Below, piece by piece: positions 1 through 5,893 of a stretch of DNA of 9,302 nucleotides. The stretch comes from Methanobrevibacter sp. GTDB lineage: Archaea > Methanobacteriota > Methanobacteria > Methanobacteriales > Methanobacteriaceae. The stretch's first letter is position 1, and each line of letters begins with the position of its first letter. The DNA lies in contig JADLKP010000072.1 in NCBI GenBank assembly GCA_016838945.1, forward strand, positions 1-9,302. Reading direction: 5' to 3'. A program made the translations under genes and the position numbers. The notes under the pieces were generated by a model, which made no database searches, was not told the DNA's origin, and worked only from the letters and a program-made list of their open reading frames with translations.

Positions 1-88
1 TCTTTTCGCGTTTTGTTTGTGTACTATGGGTTTCGGTCTATGGGAATTTCATTTTGCTGCCAGCCTTTTTTTATCCAAGAATAATTAG
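1..88 (+). other. Possible 3' tail of an upstream gene (uncertain)
   Basis: This stretch is clearly richer in G+C (it contains CGCG, TTTCGG and GCTGCCAGCC) than the very AT-rich DNA after it, so something coding or structural probably ends near position 80-90. All three + frames are open from the window edge, stopping at 82-84 (TAA), 86-88 (TAG) and 114-116 (TAA). The third of these reads as a hydrophobic tail, but with under 40 codons no family can be recognised. On the minus strand the only ATG (from CAT at 50-52) meets a stop after four codons, so a leftward gene starting here is unlikely. A T7 run follows at 66-72. I cannot choose a frame or a product. Confidence 0.25.
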
Positions 89-197
89 TTTTATTCTTAA
101 CGAACTATTTTTATAATTTTTTATATTATTTTTCTAATATTATTATTTAATTTCTTCAAATATTTTTTTAATTTATTAAATTATAATTGAGAGTATA

Positions 198-205
198 TTT
201 ATATA
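198..205 (+). promoter_or_regulatory. Candidate archaeal TATA box, distal promoter of cbiL
   Basis: TTTATATA matches the box A consensus of methanogens. A start about 25 nt downstream would give a leader of roughly 150 nt. AT-rich DNA throws up such matches easily, so this is only a candidate. Confidence 0.3.
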
Positions 206-326
206 TTTTCAATAACATATTTTTAAATTACAGTATTAAATTAATTAAAGTTCATTATATTTTTTAACTTTTTTTAAAAGGTTATTAGAATGAATATATG
301 TTTATTTGATATTAAATTAATTACAA

Positions 327-334
327 TTTATAAT
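327..334 (+). promoter_or_regulatory. Candidate TATA box, proximal promoter of cbiL
   Basis: TTTATAAT sits about 50 nt ahead of the cbiL ATG. Archaeal initiation about 25 nt downstream would begin the RNA near 355, leaving a short leader containing the weak AAAAAGG ribosome site. The spacing is better than for the distal box, but the site is inferred from composition only. Confidence 0.3.
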
Positions 335-378
335 TTTGTTTAGAATTATCATTTTTTTAAAAAGAAAAAGGTTTTAAA

Positions 379-1065
379 ATGGAAAAGGGAACATTATATG
401 GAGTAAGTATTGGGCCAGGTGACCCTGAGTTAATTACTGTAAAGGCAATGAACATCATATCTGAAAGCAGGTATATAGCAACACCACATACTGGAACCGG
501 TGATTCATTAGCATTATCTATTGTATCTCAAGCAATCGACTTGTCTAGGAAGGAAATAATGAAATTGGAATTTCCTATGACCAAGGATAAGGACATTTTA
601 GCTAAAAGTCATAAGGTTGCTGCAGATGCCATTGCAAAGATTTTAGATCAAGGTGAAGATGTTGCTATGTTGAATTTAGGTGATGTAACTATCTTCTCAA
701 CATTTGCCTATACAATGGATCAATTATTGGAAAAGGATTATGATGTTGAAGTCATTCCTGGAGTGACAAGCTTTTGTGCTTCAGCTTCCAAATTAAAAAT
801 TGGTTTAACTACAATGAATGAACCTTTGCATATCATACCTGCAACAGGTATAGACTTAAAGGAAGCATTGCAAATGCAGGGTTCAAAAGTATTGATGAAA
901 ATAGGAAAATCAATGCCTAAATTAATAGAAACATTGCATGAGCTAAATCTTGAAGATAATGTATATGCAGTTGAAAACTGTGGTTTGGAAAATGAAAAAA
1001 TCTATAATTCTTTAGATGAGTTTGACGGTGATATGGGTTACTTCACAATTGTAGTAGTGAAATAA
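379..1065 (+). CDS. cbiL: CbiL, cobalt-factor II C20-methyltransferase
   Basis: Transfers a methyl group from S-adenosylmethionine to C20 of cobalt-factor II (cobalt-sirohydrochlorin), giving cobalt-factor III, the committed cytoplasmic step into the corrin branch. The 228-residue protein is a full-length tetrapyrrole methylase (usual size about 220-240). Visible motifs are the N-terminal IGPGDPELIT (11-20), SLALSI (43-48), the central NLGDVTIFSTF (99-109), IPGVTSFCASASKL (126-139) and a hydrophobic C-terminal strand ending in VVVK. The pattern LGDVTxxSTF together with PGVTSFxAxA separates CbiL/CobI from CbiF and CbiH. The ATG at 379 is preceded by a weak AAAAAGG about 7 nt upstream; no better start exists. 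It is the first gene of the cluster, 74 bp before cbiD. A 12-bp tandem duplication spans its stop, leaving a second in-frame TAA at 1075-1077. In other hosts a CobI-like enzyme acts on metal-free precorrin-2, but cbiD, cbiG and cbiJ alongside point to the cobalt-first route. Confidence 0.93.
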   Translation: MEKGTLYGVSIGPGDPELITVKAMNIISESRYIATPHTGTGDSLALSIVSQAIDLSRKEIMKLEFPMTKDKDILAKSHKVAADAIAKILDQGEDVAMLNLGDVTIFSTFAYTMDQLLEKDYDVEVIPGVTSFCASASKLKIGLTTMNEPLHIIPATGIDLKEALQMQGSKVLMKIGKSMPKLIETLHELNLEDNVYAVENCGLENEKIYNSLDEFDGDMGYFTIVVVK

Positions 1066-1080
1066 GAAGTGAAATAAGAA
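1056..1080 (+). repeat. 12-bp tandem duplication across the cbiL stop codon
   Basis: AGTGAAATAAGA occurs twice head to tail (1056-1067, 1068-1079), with one further matching A. Each copy supplies an in-frame TAA in the cbiL frame (1063-1065 and 1075-1077), so the duplication adds a back-up stop without changing the protein. Confidence 0.85.
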
Positions 1081-1139
1081 AATATTTTAATTTTTCTATT
1101 GTATTTTTTCATAATTCTAATTCTTAAATTGGGGATTTT

Positions 1140-2279
1140 ATGGCAGAAAAACGATTGGTCAATCAGCAATTATTACGTTGTGGATATACTACAGGAACTT
1201 GTGCTGCTGCAGCATCTAAAGCAGCTGTGGCCATGCTGTTCGAACAGGAATCAATGGATTCTGTATCCATCACTACACCTAATCAAACAGACCTCACAAT
1301 AGATGTTCTAAACCCTCAATTCAACAAGGAAACAGCAAGTTGCTCTATTGAAAAGGATAGTGGGGACGATCCGGACATTACCAATGGAATATTGGTATCC
1401 TCAAAGGTTACTTTCTTGCAGGATTCTTCTGATATCATTATTGAAGGAGGTAAAGGTGTTGGCAAAGTAACTAAAGGCGGTCTAGATCAGCCAGTTGGTA
1501 TGTCTGCTATCAATTCAGTTCCACGAAAAATGATTAAGGATTCATTAAATGAATTGGCGATGCAATATAATTATAAAGGTGGCTTTCATGTATTGATTTC
1601 CGTGCCCAAGGGTGAAGAAATTGCAAAGAAAACTTTCAACCCAGAATTGGGTATAGTTGGTGGCATATCAATATTGGGTACAACAGGCATTGTTGAGCCA
1701 ATGAGCGCCAAGGCACTGGCTGATTCAATTAAAGTGGAAATAAGTGTCATTGCTGCTGAAAGCAATGAGTCCATACTGATCTTTTTAGGTAATTTTGGTA
1801 AAAAGTTCACTGAAGAGGAATTAAACTTGTCAACAAAGCCTGGAATAATGTGCAGTAATTTCATTGATGTGGCTTTGGATAGTTCAGTTGAATTCGGATT
1901 TAAAAATATTCTCATAGTCGGGCATATAGGTAAATTAGTAAAATTAGGTATTGGAATGTTCAATACCCATTCTCATAATGGTGATGGTAGGATAGAAATA
2001 TTATTGTCCTGTGCATTGGAGGCAGGTGCTAGTATTGAAATCTTGAAGGAGATTCAAAAATGCGTTACTACAAATGCAGTATTGGATATTTTGTATGAAA
2101 ATGATTTATTGACTAAAACTATGGATGTCTTAAATGGCAGAATAGGACATAATATTGATAGAAGAGTTCCAGAAGACATTAATGTTGGATTTATCTGCTT
2201 TGCGAATACTGGTGAGTATTCTGGAGTTTTATTTGAAAGTGAAAATGCAGATAGTCTTAAAGGATTATGGAAAAATTGA
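1140..2279 (+). CDS. cbiD: CbiD, cobalt-precorrin-5B C1-methyltransferase
   Basis: Methylates C1 of cobalt-precorrin-5B with S-adenosylmethionine to give cobalt-precorrin-6A. CbiD is specific to the anaerobic route and is not a member of the classical tetrapyrrole methylase fold. The 379-residue protein has normal family length. The sequence shows the N-terminal LRCGYTTGTCAAAASKAA block (12-29), SGDDPDITNG (74-83), EGGKGVGKVTKGGL (102-115), NSVPRKMI (125-132), FNPELGIVGGISILGTTG (166-183) and, in the C-terminal part, a GHIGKLVKL block followed by an NTHSHNGDGR segment (about 270-290). The ATG at 1140 places the CGYTTGTCA block at its usual distance from the N-terminus. The ribosome site is weak (GGGG five nucleotides upstream). 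A 67-codon frame overlapping its start is a shadow. A 104-bp AT-rich spacer with a 9-bp repeat follows before cbiF. Confidence 0.95.
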   Translation: MAEKRLVNQQLLRCGYTTGTCAAAASKAAVAMLFEQESMDSVSITTPNQTDLTIDVLNPQFNKETASCSIEKDSGDDPDITNGILVSSKVTFLQDSSDIIIEGGKGVGKVTKGGLDQPVGMSAINSVPRKMIKDSLNELAMQYNYKGGFHVLISVPKGEEIAKKTFNPELGIVGGISILGTTGIVEPMSAKALADSIKVEISVIAAESNESILIFLGNFGKKFTEEELNLSTKPGIMCSNFIDVALDSSVEFGFKNILIVGHIGKLVKLGIGMFNTHSHNGDGRIEILLSCALEAGASIEILKEIQKCVTTNAVLDILYENDLLTKTMDVLNGRIGHNIDRRVPEDINVGFICFANTGEYSGVLFESENADSLKGLWKN

Positions 2280-2287
2280 AAATAATT

Positions 2288-2300
2288 ATTATATAAATTA
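2288..2300 (+). promoter_or_regulatory. Weak candidate internal TATA box ahead of cbiF
   Basis: A TTATTATATAAAT stretch in the cbiD-cbiF spacer lies about 85-95 nt before the cbiF ATG. It could seed an internal archaeal transcript starting near 2325, but the whole spacer is AT-rich, so the match is weak evidence. Confidence 0.15.
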
Positions 2301-2312
2301 TTAAGATTATAA

Positions 2313-2344
2313 AAAATTATTAAAATTATTAAAATTATTAAAAT
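2313..2344 (+). repeat. 9-bp tandem repeat AAAATTATT, about 3.6 copies
   Basis: Perfect copies of AAAATTATT lie at 2313-2321, 2322-2330 and 2331-2339, with a partial copy AAAAT to 2344. The array fills the middle of the cbiD-cbiF spacer. It is a slippage-prone microsatellite and yields only a false Ile/Leu-rich frame on the minus strand. Confidence 0.85.
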
Positions 2345-2371
2345 CATGTTTATTTGATTATTTTATATTAC

Positions 2372-2376
2372 GGAGG
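2372..2376 (+). promoter_or_regulatory. Ribosome binding site fixing the cbiF start
   Basis: GGAGG lies 7 nt before the ATG at 2384 and inside the longer frame that opens with TTG at 2354. It therefore selects the downstream ATG. Confidence 0.85.
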
Positions 2377-2383
2377 AACAATA

Positions 2384-3139
2384 ATGATACATTTTGTAGG
2401 TGCAGGAAGTGGAGCTGTTGATTTAATAACCATAAGAGGAGCAGAACTCTTAAAAGAAGCAGATGTTATTATATATGCAGGTTCATTAGTCAATCCTGAT
2501 TTGTTAAATTATGCTAAAGATTCATGTGAAATTTATGATAGTGCAAAAATGACTTTAGATGAAGTCTTGGAAAAGATGTTTGAAGCTGAAGAAGAAAACA
2601 AAATGACTGTTCGTTTACATACTGGTGATTCAAGTATTTATGGCGCTATTCGTGAACAGATGGATCGCTTGGATGAAAAAGGCATTTCTTATGAGGTTTG
2701 TCCAGGAGTTTCAAGTTTCTGTGGTGCGGCAGCTGCATTGAAAGCCGAATATACCCTGCCTGATGTAAGCCAAAGTGTGATTATCACTCGTATGGCTGGC
2801 AGAACTCCAGTACCTGAAAAGGAAAGCATTGCATCATTTTCTGAACATGGGGCAACTATGGTCATTTTCTTGAGTACAGGTCTCCTTAAGGACTTATCTA
2901 AAGAGCTTGTAAAGGGAAAATACACTGAAGACACTCCTGCAGCAATCGTATATAAGGCAACTTGGCCAGATGAAAAGGTCATGCGCTGTACAGTTGGAAC
3001 ATTATATGAAACTGCAAAGGAAAACAACATTACAAAAACAGCTTTAATAATCGTTGGTGATGTGTTGGACAGCGAATATTCATTGTCACGTCTTTATGCA
3101 GATGATTTTTCAACAGAGTTCAGACAAGCTAAGAAATAA
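2384..3139 (+). CDS. cbiF: CbiF, cobalt-precorrin-4 C11-methyltransferase
   Basis: Methylates C11 of cobalt-precorrin-4 using S-adenosylmethionine to form cobalt-precorrin-5A, the substrate of CbiG encoded next. The 251-residue protein has typical length. It shows VGAGSGAVDLITIRG (5-19), the family-specific YAGSLVNP (31-38), RLHTGDSSIYGAI (77-89) with a following Gln, PGVSSFCGAAAALKAEYTLP (107-126), ITRMAGRTPVPE (134-145), IVYKATWPDE (188-197) and LIIVGDVL (221-228). The YAGSLVNP, AGRTPVPE and KATWPDE blocks distinguish CbiF/CobM from CbiL and CbiH. The ATG at 2384 is chosen because GGAGG lies 7 nt upstream and because the GAGSG loop then sits at residues 6-10, as is usual. An upstream TTG at 2354 would add ten residues read partly through the ribosome site. 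cbiG starts 44 bp downstream. Confidence 0.95.
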   Translation: MIHFVGAGSGAVDLITIRGAELLKEADVIIYAGSLVNPDLLNYAKDSCEIYDSAKMTLDEVLEKMFEAEEENKMTVRLHTGDSSIYGAIREQMDRLDEKGISYEVCPGVSSFCGAAAALKAEYTLPDVSQSVIITRMAGRTPVPEKESIASFSEHGATMVIFLSTGLLKDLSKELVKGKYTEDTPAAIVYKATWPDEKVMRCTVGTLYETAKENNITKTALIIVGDVLDSEYSLSRLYADDFSTEFRQAKK

Positions 3140-3147
3140 TGGCTAAT

Positions 3148-3168
3148 TTCAAGCGAACTGAGCTTGAA
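3148..3168 (+). repeat. Inverted repeat (hairpin) between cbiF and cbiG
   Basis: TTCAAGC (3148-3154) and GCTTGAA (3162-3168) form a perfect 7-bp stem around a 7-nt loop. No T-run follows, so it is not a standard terminator. It ends a few bases before the GTGAGGT ribosome site (3172-3178) of cbiG, where it could act as an RNA stability or processing element or tune translation. Confidence 0.5.
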
Positions 3169-3183
3169 CTTGTGAGGTAAAGA

Positions 3184-4227
3184 ATGAAAGTATCGATAAT
3201 TGCATTTACAGATAATGGTATGGAAATTGCCTATAAATTATCAAATTCCTTGTCTGATGATGATGTGGATTTTACCAGATGTGGGAAAGGTGCTTTGTCA
3301 ACTTGGACAGAGGAACATTTCTCCACTAATGATGCCCTAATTTTCATAGGTGCAATAGGAATAGCATTAAGGGCAATTGCTCCCTACATCAAGACCAAAA
3401 CAAAGGATCCTGCTGTAGTTGTTGTAGATGAATTGGGACAATTTTCAATACCTATTCTATCTGGGCATATTGGAGGAGCAAATCAATTGGCACTTCAAAT
3501 ATCAAAAGATTTAGGTTCCATTCCAGTAATAACAACTGCTACTGATATCAATAAGGTATTTGCAGTGGATACTTGGGCAAAAAGCCAAGGATTGAATATA
3601 TTAAATCCAGAATGCATTAAATTGGTTTCATCTAAGTTACTAAAGAGTGGATCTGTACATGTCAAATCAGATTATCCTATTCGAGGAAATTTGCCTAAGA
3701 ATGTTTATCTTAATGATTTGAATGATTCTAATGAGAATAGCGATAATAATAATGATGACAAGTATGATGTAATAATAAGTCATTATGATCTTAAAGATGA
3801 GTATGGAAATGATACATTATTATTAATCCCACAAGTAATTACAGTAGGTATTGGATGTAGGAAGGATATAAGCTTTGAAGCAATAGAAAAATCCATTTTT
3901 AATATCATAAAACATGAAAATTATCATATTTTGTCCATAAATGCTTTGGCAAGCATTGATAAGAAGGCTAATGAAAAAGGAATTTTAGAATTTGCAAAAA
4001 AATACGATTTGCCTTTTAACACTTATAGTGCGGAAGAACTTAACAGTCTTGAAGGAGATTTTACAAAGTCAGATTTTGTTAAAACTGTTGTGGAAGTTGA
4101 TAATGTCTGTGAACGTTCCGCAGTAATGGAAAGCAACGGAAAATTGATTAGGAGAAAGGACACTTGTGATGGTGCAGGTGTGACTGTTGCTTTAGCGATA
4201 AATGATCCAAATATTTCTTGGGAATAA
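3184..4227 (+). CDS. cbiG: CbiG, cobalt-precorrin-5A hydrolase
   Basis: Opens the delta-lactone of cobalt-precorrin-5A and removes the C20 two-carbon fragment as acetaldehyde, giving cobalt-precorrin-5B for CbiD. The 347 residues match full-length three-part CbiG. The N-terminal domain runs to about residue 128 and contains IGAIGIALRAIAPYI (55-69), VVDELGQFSIPILSGHIGGA (80-99) and ITTATD (116-121). The middle domain covers about 130-215. The C-terminal domain (about 218-340) starts with VGIGCRKD (221-228) and carries CERSAV (309-314). The ATG at 3184 has GTGAGGT (3172-3178) 5 nt upstream. Oddity: residues 177-192 are almost entirely Asn, Asp, Ser and Glu, a low-complexity insertion before the C-terminal domain. 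Its DNA is rich in AAT and GAT. The conserved blocks on either side are intact, so activity is probably kept. The stop codon forms the first bases of a 40-bp tandem repeat. Confidence 0.94.
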   Translation: MKVSIIAFTDNGMEIAYKLSNSLSDDDVDFTRCGKGALSTWTEEHFSTNDALIFIGAIGIALRAIAPYIKTKTKDPAVVVVDELGQFSIPILSGHIGGANQLALQISKDLGSIPVITTATDINKVFAVDTWAKSQGLNILNPECIKLVSSKLLKSGSVHVKSDYPIRGNLPKNVYLNDLNDSNENSDNNNDDKYDVIISHYDLKDEYGNDTLLLIPQVITVGIGCRKDISFEAIEKSIFNIIKHENYHILSINALASIDKKANEKGILEFAKKYDLPFNTYSAEELNSLEGDFTKSDFVKTVVEVDNVCERSAVMESNGKLIRRKDTCDGAGVTVALAINDPNISWE

Positions 4228-4310
4228 AAAATTATAATAATTATCTATTAATGAAATGATTTATGAAAAAATTATAATAATTATCTATTAATGAAATGAT
4301 TTATGAAAAA
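4226..4310 (+). repeat. 40-bp tandem duplication in the cbiG-cbiH spacer
   Basis: The 40-bp unit at 4226-4265 is repeated without mismatch at 4266-4305, and five further bases match to 4310, giving about 2.1 copies. It begins at the second base of the cbiG stop codon and ends 39 bp before the cbiH ATG. Each unit contains the self-complementary octamers ATTATAAT and ATAATTAT and the block TATTAATGAAATGAT. Exact identity suggests a recent duplication, or an assembly effect. Confidence 0.92.
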
Positions 4311-4335
4311 TTTAAGAATTCATTAGGTGTCTATT

Positions 4336-4342
4336 GGAGGAG
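4336..4342 (+). promoter_or_regulatory. Ribosome binding site fixing the cbiH start
   Basis: GGAGGAG lies with its GGAGG core 9 nt before the ATG at 4350. It rules out the in-frame ATG at 4296, which falls inside the tandem repeat and has no such site. Confidence 0.85.
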
Positions 4343-4349
4343 AAAATTT

Positions 4350-5081
4350 ATGAAATGTGTATCTGTTGTCGGTATTGGTCCTGGAAATGAGTTATACCTT
4401 AGCCTTGCTGCTAAAGAGACTCTTGAAGATTCAGATTTAATTGTAGGATATAAAAAATATGTAGAGCTTGTAGAAGAGTACTTGCCTGAAAAGGAGTATT
4501 TGTACACTGGTATGACAAAAGAGGTGGACCGTTGTAAGATGGCATTGGAAAAGGCAGCAGAAGGCAATGCCGTATCAGTAGTCTGCAGTGGGGATGCTGG
4601 AGTATATGGTATGGCAGGTTTGGTTTACGAACTGTCAGTTGACTATCCTGATGTCGAAATTGATATTGTTCCAGGTATAAGTGCTGTTTTAAGTGGTTCT
4701 GCAGTTTTAGGTGCTCCAATAGGTCATGACTTTGCTGTAATAAGCTTATCCGATCTTTTGACTCCTTGGGAATTGATCGAAAAACGATTGGCATTAGCTG
4801 GTGAAGGAGATTTCTGTATCTGTCTTTACAATCCTTCAAGTCATAAGAGAAAGGATTACTTGAAAAAGGCATGTGAAATCTTATTGAAATTCAAAGGTGA
4901 TGACACCATTTGCGGATATGTCCGAAACATAGGAAGAGATGGTGAAGAATATCTTATAACCACTCTTTTAGAACTTAAGGATACAGAAGTGGATATGTTT
5001 ACCACTGTTTTCATTGGAAATTCCAATACAAAAGTCATTGATGATAAAATGGTGACACCTAGAGGTTATAATGGTGTATAA
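4350..5081 (+). CDS. cbiH: CbiH, cobalt-factor III C17-methyltransferase (ring contraction)
   Basis: Methylates C17 of cobalt-factor III and drives contraction of the macrocycle, producing cobalt-precorrin-4 for CbiF. The 243-residue protein has the length of the single-domain CbiH family and lacks the extra C-terminal iron-sulfur extension found in some long CbiH proteins. Motifs: VVGIGPG (6-12), VGYKKYVEL (32-40), TGMTKEVDRC (53-62), VVCSGDAGVYGMAG (77-90), VPGISAVLSGSAVLGAPIGH (107-126) followed by SLSDLLTPW (132-140), LYNPSSHKR (159-167) and TPRGY (236-240). The GYKKYVEL, SLSDLLTPW and YNPSSHKR blocks are hallmarks of CbiH/CobJ. The ATG at 4350 is set by GGAGGAG and puts the GIGPG loop at its normal place. 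A start at 4296 would add 18 residues encoded partly by the spacer repeat. A 59-bp spacer separates it from cbiJ. Confidence 0.95.
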   Translation: MKCVSVVGIGPGNELYLSLAAKETLEDSDLIVGYKKYVELVEEYLPEKEYLYTGMTKEVDRCKMALEKAAEGNAVSVVCSGDAGVYGMAGLVYELSVDYPDVEIDIVPGISAVLSGSAVLGAPIGHDFAVISLSDLLTPWELIEKRLALAGEGDFCICLYNPSSHKRKDYLKKACEILLKFKGDDTICGYVRNIGRDGEEYLITTLLELKDTEVDMFTTVFIGNSNTKVIDDKMVTPRGYNGV

Positions 5082-5090
5082 ATATAAATG

Positions 5091-5114
5091 ATAATTAATT
5101 ATTAATGAATTGAT
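5091..5114 (+). repeat. Diverged third copy of the spacer element
   Basis: This 24-nt stretch matches 21 of 24 positions, without gaps, to 4237-4260 and 4277-4300 inside the 40-bp tandem repeat. The shared core is TATTAATGAA followed by A or T and then TGAT. It lies in the next spacer downstream (cbiH-cbiJ), about 27-50 nt before the cbiJ ATG. The low complexity means chance similarity is possible. Confidence 0.5.
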
Positions 5115-5129
5115 AATCTCTCTCACTTA

Positions 5130-5135
5130 GAGGTG
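5130..5135 (+). promoter_or_regulatory. Ribosome binding site fixing the cbiJ start
   Basis: GAGGTG lies 5 nt before the ATG at 5141. Its last G is also the first base of the GTG at 5135 that opens the longer frame, so that GTG is part of the ribosome site and not the start. Confidence 0.8.
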
Positions 5136-5140
5136 TGAAA

Positions 5141-5893
5141 ATGCACAAAATTGTTTTATTTGGAGGAACTACTGAAGGACGTTTATTGACTGAATTCCTA
5201 TCTCAAAATAAGATCCCATCTATTGTCTGTGTTGCTACAGAATATGGGGAGAAAGTATTGGAATACGAACCTCCGGTCATTGTTCAGCCTAAAAGATTAA
5301 AACCTGATCCTATGAGAAAACTATTTAAAGAAGAGCAGACCGAATTTGTTTTTGATGCTACACATCCTTATGCAACAGAAATCAGCAAACACATTAAGGA
5401 AATCTGTGAGGAACAGGGCATTGAATACATTAGAGTCTTAAGGGAATCAATTGAGATTGAAGATGCTGTAAAAGTGTCTAGTATGAAAGAATTGATTGAT
5501 TATCTGAACACTACTGAAGGACTGATCTTTTCTTCAATGGGAACGAAAGAGGCTCTCGCATTAACAGGTGTAGAAAACTTCCAGGAAAGAGTGTATTTAA
5601 GAATGTTGCCTTCACCAGAAGGGATGAAAACTTGCCTTGATTTAGGTTATCCGATGAAGAACCTTTGTGGGATGCAAGGTCCTTTCTCTAAGGAATTCAA
5701 TATGGCTCAATTCAAGGAAATTGGTGCAGACATACTTGTAACTAAGGATTCTGGTAATGTTGGAGGATTTTTAGAAAAGACAGATGCTGCAAAGGAATGT
5801 GGCATGGAAGTTGTTGTCTTATCCCGACTGGTTAATGAAGAAGGGATAAGTGTGGAAGAGGCTAAGGACACCATTAGGAGTAAATGCTTATGA
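5141..5893 (+). CDS. cbiJ: CbiJ, cobalt-precorrin-6A reductase
   Basis: Reduces a double bond of the macrocycle of cobalt-precorrin-6A with a nicotinamide cofactor to give cobalt-precorrin-6B, the substrate of the CbiE/CbiT activities encoded next. The 250-residue protein has standard family length. It shows the N-terminal nucleotide-binding loop FGGTTEGR (7-14), FDATHPYA (71-78), SSMGTKEAL (131-139), GMQGPFSKEFN (177-187) and VTKDSGNVGGFLEK (200-213), which together are diagnostic for CbiJ/CobK. The ATG at 5141 is preferred over the GTG at 5135 because the latter overlaps the GAGGTG ribosome site. The last four bases (ATGA) overlap the start of cbiET, which implies coupled translation. Confidence 0.95.
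   Translation: MHKIVLFGGTTEGRLLTEFLSQNKIPSIVCVATEYGEKVLEYEPPVIVQPKRLKPDPMRKLFKEEQTEFVFDATHPYATEISKHIKEICEEQGIEYIRVLRESIEIEDAVKVSSMKELIDYLNTTEGLIFSSMGTKEALALTGVENFQERVYLRMLPSPEGMKTCLDLGYPMKNLCGMQGPFSKEFNMAQFKEIGADILVTKDSGNVGGFLEKTDAAKECGMEVVVLSRLVNEEGISVEEAKDTIRSKCL
5876..5880 (+). promoter_or_regulatory. Ribosome binding site for cbiET inside the end of cbiJ
   Basis: AGGAG lies 9 nt before the ATG at 5890 but only 3 nt before the ATG at 5884. The spacing favours 5890, which also gives the common ATGA stop-start overlap. Confidence 0.7.

Larger units (their letters stand above)
89..378. other. AT-rich intergenic leader upstream of cbiL
   Basis: About 290 bp of extremely AT-rich DNA without a credible gene on either strand. 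It holds TATA-like boxes (198-205 and 327-334), several T-runs near its start (109-122, 161-167) that could end an upstream transcript in an archaeon, and a 14-nt exact direct repeat TATTAAATTAATTA (234-247 and 310-323). In DNA of this composition that repeat may be chance. No cobalamin riboswitch core or B12 box is recognisable just upstream of cbiL, although such an element commonly precedes bacterial cbi operons. Confidence 0.6.

Noticed and set aside
29..64. GGGAA followed by GCTGCC resembles pieces of a cobalamin riboswitch core.
   Set aside because: The order is suggestive, but the rest of the core (GTGAAAATC-like arm, CCCGCAACTG segment, B12 box) is absent. It is also about 310 bp from cbiL and followed directly by a T-run. 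Likely coincidence.
1099..1302. 67-codon + frame overlapping the start of cbiD.
   Set aside because: Out of frame with cbiD, no recognisable motif and no ribosome site; cbiD in the other frame is unambiguous.
2054..2347. Minus-strand frame beginning with an Ile/Leu-rich stretch like a membrane segment.
   Set aside because: The hydrophobic start is only the reverse complement of the 9-bp repeat, and the rest is antisense to cbiD.
4296..4349. Upstream in-frame ATG adding 18 residues to CbiH.
   Set aside because: It lies in the tandem repeat, lacks a ribosome site, and GGAGGAG lies within it serving the ATG at 4350.
4411..4872. 153-codon minus-strand frame antisense to cbiH.
   Set aside because: Composition is that of an antisense shadow, with no family resemblance; cbiH is certain on the + strand.
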